A stretch of 64,000 nt of DNA from Dehalobacter sp. DCM (lineage in GTDB: Bacteria; Bacillota; Desulfitobacteriia; Desulfitobacteriales; Syntrophobotulaceae), in the NCBI RefSeq assembly GCF_024972775.1, contig NZ_CP092282.1:3155001-3219000 (forward strand). The letters are read 5' to 3'. The notes under the pieces are model-generated. The model ran no database searches and had not been told where the DNA came from. It saw only the letters and a list, made by a program, of their open reading frames with translations. The translations under genes and the position numbers were made by a program. The stretch's first letter is position 1, and each line of letters begins with the position of its first letter. Of this stretch, positions 51,700 to 60,975 are shown in pieces.

Positions 51700-54084
51700 C
51701 TAATTCAGACCGATCTTTTCTTTTGGGTAAAGCCGGTTTGCTTCTTTATGTACACGGTCATATTTTACCGGTTCCTTCAACACATTTTGGAGAAGCTGAT
51801 ATGCTAGTTCAACAAGCCTGCCATCCGATGTCAGATCCGTCAGTTTTAATTCCGGAATGCCGTGCTGACGCAAGCCTAATAACTCACCGGGGCCACGAAT
51901 CTTGAGATCTTCTTCGGCAATTCGAAAGCCGTCTTCCGTTTCACAAAGGATATTGAGACGGGCACTGTCATGAGTATTGCTGACCAAAATACAATAAGAC
52001 TGCTCGTTACCGCGGCCAACACGCCCCCTTAGCTGATGAAGCTGCGCCAGACCAAAACGTTCTGCCCTTTCCACTACCATGACCGATGCATTGGGAACAT
52101 TAACACCGACTTCGACCACTGTTGTTGTCACTAAAATATCGATATCTCCTTGACGAAAAGACTGCATGATCTGTTCTTTTTCCTGACCCTTCATCCTTCC
52201 GTGCAAGAGCGCGACGCGATAATCGGCAAAGACTTTCTTCATTTCTTCTGCCTTTTGTGTAGCCGAGACCAAATCTGATTTTTCTGTTTCAGCAACCAGC
52301 GGGCAGACGATGTACACCTGTCTGCCGGTAAGGATTTGTTGGTGCAGAAATTTTTCCATGCTCCCGCGGCTGCGATCTGAGATTTTTTTTGTAATGACAG
52401 GCTTTCGGCCATTCGGCAGCTCATCCAATACAGACAGCTGAAGATCCCCGTATAACGTGAGAGCAAGTGTGCGGGGTATCGGTGTGGCAGTCATGACCAA
52501 AACATGCGGATTTCCACCTTTATCCTGGAGGAGAGTACGTTGTCTGACGCCAAAACGATGCTGTTCATCCGTTATTACCAATCCCAAAGAATTAAATTGC
52601 ACTGTTTCCTGGATCAAGGCTTGCGTTCCGACAACAACCTGTGCCTGTCCGCTTCGAATCTGATCAAGAATCTGTTCTCTCTCCGATCGTGTTTGATTTC
52701 CAATCAGATATACGACACGGATACCGAGCGGTTCAAAAGCTTCTTTTATGGACTGATAATGCTGACCTGCGAGCACTTCTGTCGGGGCCATCATCGCCCC
52801 CTGGAAACCGGAGCCGACCGCCTGGAGCAACGCGCACATCGCCACCGCCGTTTTCCCGGAGCCAACATCACCCTGGAGTAATCGTGTCATGGTTTTATCG
52901 TTTTTTTCCATGTCTTTAAATATTTCTTTGATGACGCGTTGCTGCGCCCCCGTAAGTTTAAAAGGGAGGGATGCAATAAAAGCATTCACTAAATGGTTTC
53001 CCTGGTTGATAACACATCCTGTTTTTTGGGTTCCGGGAGCACGAAGCATAGCCAAGGCGAGCTGTAACAACAGGATTTCCTCGATGACCAGCCGTTCTCT
53101 GGCTTTTCTTTGTGTATCGGTTGCCGAAGGAAAATGCATCTCTCTGATTGCCTTCGATCTTGGCATAAGTCCAAAGTCTGCCGGCAGAAATTCTTCAAAT
53201 AACTTATCGGTTTGGGGAAGAGCTGCTTTGACTATTTCACGGATTGCTTTGGAATTGAGACGGTTCGTTTCAGAGTATATGGGTATGATGCTTTCCGACT
53301 TTCCATCACCTGCACCCTTGCTAATTTCTGAAACGAGGATTTCAGGTATTCTCTTCTGCCACTGAACTTTCCCCGTAACGGACACTACCATCCCTTCAGG
53401 ATATTGCTTGGGAATATAGATTTGATTAAACCAAACGGCATGAATATATCGACCATCCTGTTCTATATTCAGTCTTACGACCTTGATTCTCCCGTTGGTG
53501 ACGTGACTGCCAGTCACAGTACCTTCGACAGTAACGTACTCACCATCCTGAAGATCAATGATACAGCGTTTTTGCCTCACTTCATATTTACGCGGAAAAT
53601 ATCTTAAGAGATCTTCAACCGTGAATATCCCCAGGTTCTCAAATTGTTTGGCCCTCTGCGGTCCGACACCCTTGATGTACTGAAGGTCCGGAGACGGGTT
53701 TGTTTTCTGCAAAATAGCAGTGTCTTGGGCAAGCTGTTGTGCTATGGCTGTTTTTTCGTCGGGCTGCTGGGGATGACCGAGCAAACCATGCATATCCACC
53801 TTAGTTTGAGCGTCACTGTGCATCACTGTATCGACATCCCCTAGGATGGCATACAGTTCCAGCCATATCCCCCGGCGTTTGTACGGGCTGACAGCTTTAT
53901 ATTCCTGAGCTAAATATTTCATCCGCTCTAATTTATCCCGGGAGACAATCTGTGCAAGCCATGACAATGCATCGAGCCAATAATCGCTAAAGCCTCCGAT
54001 TGCTCCCGTATTAATGAATCCTTGCTTTTCTTCTGCCCGCATAGCCTTGTAGAGGCTATTCAGCAAATTTCCTGACTGCAACAC
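51700..54084 (-). CDS. recG: ATP-dependent DNA helicase RecG
   Basis: 794 residues from a GTG at 54084 (AAGGTGA upstream). An N-terminal wedge/OB domain (IKGVGPQRAKQFENLGI) comes before Walker A LLQGDVGSGKTAVA, DEQHRFGVRQR and the motif VI region QLRGRVGRG. It rescues stalled forks. It is longer than E. coli RecG, with an N-terminal extension found in Firmicutes. Last gene of asp23-fakA-sdaAB-sdaAA-recG. Confidence 0.97.
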   Translation of the reverse strand: MLQSGNLLNSLYKAMRAEEKQGFINTGAIGGFSDYWLDALSWLAQIVSRDKLERMKYLAQEYKAVSPYKRRGIWLELYAILGDVDTVMHSDAQTKVDMHGLLGHPQQPDEKTAIAQQLAQDTAILQKTNPSPDLQYIKGVGPQRAKQFENLGIFTVEDLLRYFPRKYEVRQKRCIIDLQDGEYVTVEGTVTGSHVTNGRIKVVRLNIEQDGRYIHAVWFNQIYIPKQYPEGMVVSVTGKVQWQKRIPEILVSEISKGAGDGKSESIIPIYSETNRLNSKAIREIVKAALPQTDKLFEEFLPADFGLMPRSKAIREMHFPSATDTQRKARERLVIEEILLLQLALAMLRAPGTQKTGCVINQGNHLVNAFIASLPFKLTGAQQRVIKEIFKDMEKNDKTMTRLLQGDVGSGKTAVAMCALLQAVGSGFQGAMMAPTEVLAGQHYQSIKEAFEPLGIRVVYLIGNQTRSEREQILDQIRSGQAQVVVGTQALIQETVQFNSLGLVITDEQHRFGVRQRTLLQDKGGNPHVLVMTATPIPRTLALTLYGDLQLSVLDELPNGRKPVITKKISDRSRGSMEKFLHQQILTGRQVYIVCPLVAETEKSDLVSATQKAEEMKKVFADYRVALLHGRMKGQEKEQIMQSFRQGDIDILVTTTVVEVGVNVPNASVMVVERAERFGLAQLHQLRGRVGRGNEQSYCILVSNTHDSARLNILCETEDGFRIAEEDLKIRGPGELLGLRQHGIPELKLTDLTSDGRLVELAYQLLQNVLKEPVKYDRVHKEANRLYPKEKIGLN

Positions 54085-54121
54085 GCTCTCACCTTACCCG
54101 AGTAGATTGTCATTGTCTATG

Positions 54122-54157
54122 TAGTACCCTGTCAGTTTTATGGTTGGCAAGGTACTA
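54122..54157. terminator. Hairpin at the 3' end of sdaAA with element-like ends
   Basis: GTAGTACCCTGTCAG and its imperfect complement TTGGCAAGGTACTA form a hairpin over the sdaAA stop. The ends TAGTACCYTG resemble those of the palindromic elements, so it may be a solo remnant. Confidence 0.45.
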
Positions 54158-55013
54158 GCCGTTCCCGTAATTTTTCAGCAGCGGGTGTTACCGCTAAGCC
54201 TCCTTGCGCTGTCTCTTTAAGACTACACGGCATATTTCTTCCAATCGATGCCATGGCATCGATCACTTCATCCAGCGGTATTGCGCTTTTGATCCCGGCT
54301 AAAGCCATTTCTGCCGCAGTCAGTGCAATGACCGCTGCGGACGCGTTCCGTTTGACACACGGTACTTCAACCAGACCCGCTACCGGGTCACAGACTAGAC
54401 CGAGAAAACTCTTCAGCGCCATCGCCGAGGCATGGGCTGTTTGTTCCGGCGTCCCCCCGGCCAATTCCACTGCGGCAGCAGCGGACATGGCGGCTGCCGC
54501 ACCAATTTCCGCCTGGCAGCCGCCCTCCGCACCGGATACACTCGCACGTTCAGCAATGACCATACCGATCCCTGCTGCCGTAAAAAGGGCTGCAACAACG
54601 GCATCATCTTCTCTGCAAAGGCTCTCATTAACCGTAAGCAGAACACCTGGCAGAACCCCGCATGAACCTGCTGTCGGCGCCGCGACGATTCTTCCCATGC
54701 CTGCATTGACTTCAGCAACCGCCATTGCTCTCGCAGCTGCCCGATTCACCTTGTCGCCGAGCAGCGATTTTCCACTTAGTCTATAATTCTCCAAAAGTGC
54801 GGCATCTCCTCCCGTTAAACCTGAGAGTGATTTCCAAGTACCTGTCATACCCTGTACAACCGATTCCTGCATAACAGTATAATTGGCCTTCATTTTTTCA
54901 ACCAGCTCGGTTTCGGACCTCCCCGTCCTGGTCTTTTCTTCCTCAATAACAATCCTGCTGATTGTCGTCTGCTTTTGGAGAGCTCTTTCTACTAATTCCT
55001 GATATGAGCGCAT
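54138..55013 (-). CDS. sdaAA: L-serine dehydratase, alpha subunit
   Basis: 291 residues from the ATG at 55013, seven bases after AGGAGG. AGSCGVLPGVLLTV, GAEGGCQAEIGAA and VCDPVAGLVEVPC carry the Cys that bind the [4Fe-4S] cluster. With the beta chain it turns serine into pyruvate and ammonia. Confidence 0.95.
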   Translation of the reverse strand: MRSYQELVERALQKQTTISRIVIEEEKTRTGRSETELVEKMKANYTVMQESVVQGMTGTWKSLSGLTGGDAALLENYRLSGKSLLGDKVNRAAARAMAVAEVNAGMGRIVAAPTAGSCGVLPGVLLTVNESLCREDDAVVAALFTAAGIGMVIAERASVSGAEGGCQAEIGAAAAMSAAAAVELAGGTPEQTAHASAMALKSFLGLVCDPVAGLVEVPCVKRNASAAVIALTAAEMALAGIKSAIPLDEVIDAMASIGRNMPCSLKETAQGGLAVTPAAEKLRERLVPCQP

Positions 55014-55039
55014 ACCATAACCTCCTACGGTTCTATTTG

Positions 55040-55711
55040 TCACCCAAGTCTGTCAACAGCCATGGTCTTTGTGATCATTGGCATCTTCTCAATTTCCCTA
55101 ACCAAGTCATCGCTGATTTTCTCATCGGTTTCGATTACTGCCAAAGCATCCTGTCCTTTTCCTTCTCTGGTCACGCGCATCTGCGCAATATTGATACCCT
55201 GAACAGCCAGTTGTCGGGTTATATCGGCTACCATTCCAGGATGATCGGCATAAATAACAATTAATGCAGGATACTCTCCGGAAAATTCCACTTCAAAGCT
55301 ATTGACCTCTGTTATACGGATCTTTCCACCGCCAAGTGAAGCTCCAGTTACAACGGCTTCTGACCCATCGACATCCGTTAAGTAAAACCTGGCCGTATTC
55401 GGATGGACATCACCCAGATGTGCGGATTCAAAAATGACTGTTATCCCTTCCTGTTCAGCAAGGTATGGGGCTTGTCTGATCCGCTCGTCATCCGGGTACA
55501 TGCCCATCAAACCGGCGATTAACGCCAAATGCGTTCCATGTCCCTGCCCTGTTTCGGCAAAAGAGCCATGTAAAAGAATCTTTGCCTGTTTCACTCTTTT
55601 ACCAAGTATCTGTGCAGCCATGTTAGCCAATCGGACAGCTCCGGCAGTATGAGAACTTGAAGGACCGACCATGACAGGTCCCAGCAGATCAAAAACACTA
55701 TTGACCTTCAT
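55040..55711 (-). CDS. sdaAB: L-serine dehydratase, beta subunit
   Basis: 223 residues. VFDLLGPVMVGPSSSHTAGA start and a C-terminal ACT domain (ALIVIYADHPGMVADITRQL). Lies 26 bases upstream of sdaAA, directly after the fakA terminator. Confidence 0.95.
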   Translation of the reverse strand: MKVNSVFDLLGPVMVGPSSSHTAGAVRLANMAAQILGKRVKQAKILLHGSFAETGQGHGTHLALIAGLMGMYPDDERIRQAPYLAEQEGITVIFESAHLGDVHPNTARFYLTDVDGSEAVVTGASLGGGKIRITEVNSFEVEFSGEYPALIVIYADHPGMVADITRQLAVQGINIAQMRVTREGKGQDALAVIETDEKISDDLVREIEKMPMITKTMAVDRLG

Positions 55712-55755
55712 ATTGCCACTCCTCTCTGCATGATATATAAAATTTTAAAATAGCA

Positions 55756-55791
55756 AAAAGGGAGACAAGAGAAGCGTCACTTTGTCTCCCC
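55756..55791 (-). terminator. Terminator after fakA
   Basis: GGGAGACAA pairs with TTGTCTCCC; on the minus strand it is followed by TTTTT. It splits fakA from sdaAB. Confidence 0.75.
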
Positions 55792-55817
55792 CCTGTCTCC
55801 CTGTCTCTGTTAAACGT

Positions 55818-57554
55818 TCATTCTACGCCAAGTATATAATAGTATAAGGGCTGTTTTCCAGAATAGACTTCGACTTCAATATCCGGTTTTACGCCTTTGA
55901 GCCACCCGGTTAGGACGTTGACATCTTCTTCAGCCATATCTTTGCCGTAAAATATCGTTACCAAATCCTTATCCCGCCAGTGCATCCCTTCCAGGACATT
56001 TTTGGCAACGTCGAGAATTTCTCGGCCTGTTGTGGTTATTGTTCCCTCAATGAGTCCGAGAATATCCCCTTCGGCTATTTCTAAATCACCGAATTGCGAG
56101 TCACGAACGGCATAGGTGACTTCACCTGAACTGACATGGGTCAGCACCTCCGACATCATTTCAGCGTTTTCATCAATCGAACTGTCAGAATTAAACGCCA
56201 GAAGAGCTGCGATAGCCTGGGGAATTGATTTTGTCGGTATAACCATAACGTCTTTATCCGTAATGAGCTCATTAACTTGTCCGGCCGCCATGATAATATT
56301 GCTGTTATTAGGGAGGATAAATACTTTTCGTGCCGGTACCTTCCGGGCCGCTTCAGCCAAATCATTGGTGCTTGGATTCATGGTCTGTCCACCGAATACC
56401 ACTTCATCGACACCCAAACTCTCAAAAATCTTGGCAATTCCCTCACCCATTGCGACTGAGACGATACCATATTCTTTGATCGCTGCTGCCTCTTGAGGAG
56501 CTTCCTTTTCAGAATCGATACCACCACCGCTTAGATTCTCCGAGGTATTCTCTGCGTATAATTCTTCAGTAGTTGTACTATCCGATGTTTCTTTGGCTTC
56601 ATGCGCAGCATGCTCGTTCTGAGCAAGCATATTATGAATCTGAACTTCATGGAGAGAACCATATTTGATTGCGATACTCAGAATATTACCCGGATTTTTA
56701 GAATGGATATGAATTTTGACCACGTCATCGGTGCCAACGACCAAAAGGCAGTCTCCATTGCCTAATAATTCCTGCCTGATAACCTCGGGATCAAGTTTAC
56801 TTCCTTTTACTAAGAACTCTGTACAATAAGGGTATTCTAAATCCCCGATCGCAACGATCCCGGTTGCTTCACGCGTCTCTATCGCGTATTCCTGCTCTGG
56901 TACGCCTGGAATTTTATTTCCTTCGAGTACTGCTATCCACCCATAAAGAATAGTTAAAAACCCTTGCCCGCCGGCATCGACTACCCCTGCCTGTTTTAGT
57001 GCCGGCAGCATCTCGGGTGTCTTGGCTAACGTTTCCTCGCCTTTTTCACATCCTGCCCGCAGTACCTCAAGAATATCCGTTGTTCCGCTTTTAGCCTTAT
57101 TTAATGCCCCTCTGGCAGTTTCCCTGGAAACAGTGAGTATGGTTCCCTCTACCGGTTTCATGACCGCGCGGTAAGCTGTTTCCACCCCTGCCTGGAGGGC
57201 ATGAGCCACTTGGATAGAATTGGCTTCATCAAGCCCTTCCAATCCTTTGGCAATTCCCCGCATGATTTGGGACAGAATAACACCCGAGTTACCTCTCGCT
57301 CCCATTAAAGACCCTAAAGAAGCGGCAGCAGCAATCTCATGCACGGATTTTCCGGTATTTTTATCTGCGGCCTGGGATGCCGCCTTAAATGTCAAATTCA
57401 TATTTGTCCCTGTATCCCCATCAGGGACAGGAAAAACATTCAAGGCATCGATTTCTTTCTTTCTTTGTTCCAGAAGGTGAGACCCCGATCGCAACATATC
57501 TTTTAATACATTACCGTCAATTTTTTCTGTTTTCGTTTCAGACACGGCATTCAA
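55818..57554 (-). CDS. fakA: Fatty acid kinase FakA-type (DAK/YloV family)
   Basis: 578 residues. N-terminal DhaL-type kinase domain (ALNVFPVPDGDTGTNM for Mg-ATP; GARGNSGVILSQIMRG), a middle domain, and a C-terminal DegV-like domain. With a separate FakB it phosphorylates fatty acids for membrane synthesis. FakB is not in the window. Follows the asp23-type gene. Confidence 0.92.
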   Translation of the reverse strand: MNAVSETKTEKIDGNVLKDMLRSGSHLLEQRKKEIDALNVFPVPDGDTGTNMNLTFKAASQAADKNTGKSVHEIAAAASLGSLMGARGNSGVILSQIMRGIAKGLEGLDEANSIQVAHALQAGVETAYRAVMKPVEGTILTVSRETARGALNKAKSGTTDILEVLRAGCEKGEETLAKTPEMLPALKQAGVVDAGGQGFLTILYGWIAVLEGNKIPGVPEQEYAIETREATGIVAIGDLEYPYCTEFLVKGSKLDPEVIRQELLGNGDCLLVVGTDDVVKIHIHSKNPGNILSIAIKYGSLHEVQIHNMLAQNEHAAHEAKETSDSTTTEELYAENTSENLSGGGIDSEKEAPQEAAAIKEYGIVSVAMGEGIAKIFESLGVDEVVFGGQTMNPSTNDLAEAARKVPARKVFILPNNSNIIMAAGQVNELITDKDVMVIPTKSIPQAIAALLAFNSDSSIDENAEMMSEVLTHVSSGEVTYAVRDSQFGDLEIAEGDILGLIEGTITTTGREILDVAKNVLEGMHWRDKDLVTIFYGKDMAEEDVNVLTGWLKGVKPDIEVEVYSGKQPLYYYILGVE

Positions 57555-57603
57555 AAAATTTTCCTCCTACTCATCGTGTGATCTCTATGATCAGGGATAA
57601 CTC

Positions 57604-57960
57604 TTATTCTAAGAATCTTACACCCTGCACATTGACGTTGACTTCGGATACTTTCAGTCCGGTCATTGTTTCAACCGTATAGCGTACTCTATCCATGACA
57701 TTGGAGGCGACTTCCGATATTTTGACGCCATATCCCACAATAATATTAAGATCAATAATAAGTTCGTCCTCTTGAAGAGTTACGATGACCCCTTTGGATA
57801 AATTCTCTCGTTTAAGCAGTCCGGAAACACCATCTGACAGTTTCCGGGACGCCATACCAACTAGTCCGTAGCATTCGATTGCCGCTGCCCCTGAGATCGT
57901 AGCAATCACGTCTTCAGAGATATCGATGTTTCCCAATTTTGTCTCCATCAGCTTGGCCAT
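57604..57960 (-). CDS. Asp23/Gls24 family envelope protein (YloU)
   Basis: 118 residues with GAGGG before the ATG. GNIDISEDVIATISGAAAIE and IDLNIIVGYGVKISEVA are family blocks. Small membrane-associated envelope-stress family, normally before fakA. Divergent from rpmB. Confidence 0.92.
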   Translation of the reverse strand: MAKLMETKLGNIDISEDVIATISGAAAIECYGLVGMASRKLSDGVSGLLKRENLSKGVIVTLQEDELIIDLNIIVGYGVKISEVASNVMDRVRYTVETMTGLKVSEVNVNVQGVRFLE

Positions 57961-58184
57961 TTTGTAACCCTCGCTTTCTCCAGTATAATCTATACAGAAT
58001 CGGTGCCCTTTTGTTCATTTTTTATCAGCTGTTGAATTTAATTAATTCGCTATGATAAAAATAGGATAATATACGCACTGGGCTTTCGTCAAATAATAAA
58101 GATAATTAAACTGCTCTTGCCAATTCTTTTATCTTCTGCTAAACTGTATAAGTGTCATTTGGGGTGAAAAGGAGGTAGTAAATC

Positions 58185-58376
58185 ATGGCAAATATTTGTG
58201 AAGTATGCGGAAAAGGAGTTTCTTCCGGGATGAGTGTCAGTCACTCCCACATTCGCTCCAAGCGTACCTGGAAACCGAACCTCCAGCGTGTCCGTGCTGT
58301 AGTGAACGGTACTCCCACCCATGTCAAAGTCTGCACGAGATGCCTGCGTTCCGGAAAAGTTAAACGCGCAATATAA
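58185..58376 (+). CDS. rpmB: 50S ribosomal protein L28
   Basis: 63 residues, AAAAGGAGG upstream. ICEVCGKGVSSGMSVSHSH and VCTRCLRSGKVKR: the two Cys pairs bind zinc. It is divergent from asp23 and converges with thiN. The spoVM gene that lies between these genes in Bacillus was not seen. Confidence 0.97.
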   Translation: MANICEVCGKGVSSGMSVSHSHIRSKRTWKPNLQRVRAVVNGTPTHVKVCTRCLRSGKVKRAI

Positions 58377-58409
58377 TGATTAATCATCTGACTGTGTTGG
58401 ATTAAGACA

Positions 58410-58440
58410 ACCCCGGCTTTTTACTAGCTGGGGTATTTTA
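58410..58440. terminator. Terminator after rpmB
   Basis: ACCCCGGCT pairs with AGCTGGGGT and is followed by ATTTTA on the plus strand. Confidence 0.7.
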
Positions 58441-58539
58441 CATTAATAGCAACATTTCGATATATAGCGTTATCTTCTATACCGCTATACAGCGATACCA
58501 CTATTCCGATCGCGGTTTTCTCATTGTGGTATGTGTTGA

Positions 58540-59190
58540 TTACAGACGGTAAATCAACGCTTTGCCCTCATGTATCTCTATAGTTATTTCCTCATGCGTA
58601 AATACATTACTGATCCCACGCGGAGAATGCTGCGCCAGATTTAATCGATCCAATTCATAATATAACCCTTCGGCTGAAATACAAGCGTAATCCGATAAAG
58701 GGACGATGGACAATTGCTGCCCTATGTTGCCTTTGATTATTTCCTTGCCAGGTACCATGACCCAGGCTTCCGATTGTTTATCTTTCATCTTCAGTCTCAG
58801 TCCTTTTTGCGCATAGCCGATCATCAATGAGATATTGCCCATTAAATGATCCATGCGCTTTCCCCCGGCCGCATAAAGGATAATCTCACTCTGAGGCGTG
58901 GCGGTGGATTTTAACACCATTTCCGCATAGGCCACGGCCAGCTCCAAATCGGTCTCATCTTTTTCCTTGGGATATTTTTTTATTTCTGTATGGCCTTTTA
59001 TACATCGCTCCAGGTTGTCATCGGTAATGGAGTCCAGATCACCGACAAGAATATCCGGCAATCTTCCTGACGCAATGGCAAGGTTTCCCCCGCCGTCGGC
59101 ACAAATCAACATCGCAATCTTGCTCTTATCCAGTTCGCTGCGTCCCCATTCGAAATCCCATTCGCCATTGGCCATTACTGCTGTCTTCAT
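58540..59190 (-). CDS. thiN: Thiamine pyrophosphokinase
   Basis: 216 residues from the ATG at 59190 (GAGGG upstream). LICADGGGNLAIASGRLPDILVGDLDSI-like segment holds the catalytic Asp residues (CADGG, GDLDSI), with KDETDLELA downstream. Makes thiamine diphosphate. Its start overlaps the rpe stop area by about nine bases of spacing. Confidence 0.94.
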   Translation of the reverse strand: MKTAVMANGEWDFEWGRSELDKSKIAMLICADGGGNLAIASGRLPDILVGDLDSITDDNLERCIKGHTEIKKYPKEKDETDLELAVAYAEMVLKSTATPQSEIILYAAGGKRMDHLMGNISLMIGYAQKGLRLKMKDKQSEAWVMVPGKEIIKGNIGQQLSIVPLSDYACISAEGLYYELDRLNLAQHSPRGISNVFTHEEITIEIHEGKALIYRL

Positions 59191-59198
59191 GATTTCCC

Positions 59199-59891
59199 TC
59201 ATTGTTTTTTCTTTTTACGCACAGTGATCTGTTCTTCTCTGCCTGCATCTAAAATATCCGCGATGGCCTGTTTCGGGTCAGGTGACGAAAAAACAGCTGC
59301 GCCGGCCACCAGAATTTCAGCGCCGGCTTTACTGACAAGCCGTGCTGTATCCTTATTGATACCACCATCGACTTCAATCCGGCAAAGTGGATTGACCTCT
59401 TTTAGGATTTCCGATAAAGCGACGATCTTTGGCAGGACTTCTTGAATGAATTTCTGCCCGCCAAAGCCGGGATTGACTGTCATGAGTAATACAATATCCA
59501 ATTCCTGAAGAACGTATGTGAGTACATCCAAGGGTGTAGCCGGATTGATTGCCACACCGACATTCACCCCCAGTGACTTGATCTGTTGAATAAGTCTGTG
59601 TAAATGTCGTGTTGATTCAGCGTGAACTGTAATACTGTCTGCCCCTGCTTTGACAAAGTCCTCGACGTATCTTTCCGGGTTTTCTATCATCAAATGGACA
59701 TCAAATTCCAATGTCGATACTCTGCGCAAAGACGCGACGACTGGGGGGCCGATAGTAATATTAGGGACAAAATGTCCATCCATGATATCAATATGCAGAA
59801 TGTCAATGCCAGCCTTCTCAACGAGACTTACATCTTCGCCCAGTTTGGCGAAATCGGCAGACAAAATCGACGGAGCAACGGTCAGTGCCAT
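59199..59891 (-). CDS. rpe: Ribulose-phosphate 3-epimerase
   Basis: 230 residues from the ATG at 59891 behind AAGGAGG. TIM barrel with VAPSILSADFAKLGE, HIDIMDGHFVPNITIGP and LLMTVNPGFGGQKF, EVDGGINKDT. Pentose-phosphate pathway. In the rsgA-rpe-thiN order of Bacillus. Confidence 0.97.
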   Translation of the reverse strand: MALTVAPSILSADFAKLGEDVSLVEKAGIDILHIDIMDGHFVPNITIGPPVVASLRRVSTLEFDVHLMIENPERYVEDFVKAGADSITVHAESTRHLHRLIQQIKSLGVNVGVAINPATPLDVLTYVLQELDIVLLMTVNPGFGGQKFIQEVLPKIVALSEILKEVNPLCRIEVDGGINKDTARLVSKAGAEILVAGAAVFSSPDPKQAIADILDAGREEQITVRKKKKQ

Positions 59892-59953
59892 AAAAATCCT
59901 CCTTAGCATGAGCAACTATAGCTATAATTCTTCATTATCTGCGGAAATCCTTT

Positions 59954-60892
59954 TTAGTATCGCTGTTCGTTTTCAATCACTTCTTTTAGGAACGTCGTGT
60001 AATGGTCATACCGTGACGCAGGAATATCCAAATTACTTAATGCCTCTTTAACAGCACAATCTGGTTCTTTATCATGCATGCAGCTCGCAAAACGGCAATT
60101 TCGCTTATAGGGGGAAAACTCAGGAAAATAATCCTGCAGTTCTTCTCTTTTCATTTTAGGCAGATAAAGTGAAGAAAACCCCGGGGTATCTGCGACAAGC
60201 CCGCCGGCAACCGATAAAAGTTCGACATGGCGGGTCGTATGCTTTCCCCTGCCTATCTTTTGACTGACTGCCCCAGTCTTTAGAATCAGTCCCGGATTGA
60301 GGGCGTTGATGAGGCTGGACTTTCCGGTACCGGATGGGCCCGCCAAAACAGTTACTTTGCCCTTGAGTTCTTGAATGACTTCTGATATGCCCTGACCCGT
60401 CTTACTTGAGATCGGTATTGTTCGATAACCGATAGTGCGGTAATCGACAGCCGGTGTACTGTCTCTGGCTATGAGATCAGCCTTAGTGAAGACGATGAGT
60501 GGTTCTATCCCTGCCTTAGTGATTTGAACCAACAGGCGATCTAATAGATTATAGTCCGGATCCGGAGTTGCCAAAGCAAACACCAGCATAGCCTGATCCA
60601 CATTGGCGATATTCGGCCTGACTAAAACATTCTTTCGCTCCATTACATTTTCAATCGTGCCTTTACTTTCGGTGCCGGGAAGGATCTGGACTTTGTCACC
60701 GGGGATAAAATCCTGCTTCTTGACGCGAAAACGACCGCGCAGGGAGCATTCCCACACCCGGTCATCGGCATAGACATAATAAAATCCGGCATATCCTTTC
60801 ATCAATGTTCCCTGAAGCAGCATAAATACACAACTTTCTTCTTCATATTCTTTATTCGATATACGTATGCCTTGCGTTTGTTCTTCTAACAT
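59954..60892 (-). CDS. rsgA: Ribosome small-subunit GTPase RsgA
   Basis: About 312 residues; the ATG at 60892 is the favoured start, though the ribosome-binding site is distant and a TTG four codons earlier is possible. An OB fold is followed by a circularly permuted GTPase (IVFTKADLI as G4, AGPSGTGKSSLINAL as G1, DTPGFSSL as G3) and the zinc knuckle CRFASCMHDKEPDCAV. Releases late 30S factors. Confidence 0.95.
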   Translation of the reverse strand: MLEEQTQGIRISNKEYEEESCVFMLLQGTLMKGYAGFYYVYADDRVWECSLRGRFRVKKQDFIPGDKVQILPGTESKGTIENVMERKNVLVRPNIANVDQAMLVFALATPDPDYNLLDRLLVQITKAGIEPLIVFTKADLIARDSTPAVDYRTIGYRTIPISSKTGQGISEVIQELKGKVTVLAGPSGTGKSSLINALNPGLILKTGAVSQKIGRGKHTTRHVELLSVAGGLVADTPGFSSLYLPKMKREELQDYFPEFSPYKRNCRFASCMHDKEPDCAVKEALSNLDIPASRYDHYTTFLKEVIENEQRY

Positions 60893-60975
60893 CGTTGAGT
60901 ACAAGGTCCTTTTCAATGACCGATAATCGTTATTCAAAGCAATACGCGTTTAATTGGGTATAGCATCGCGTTAAC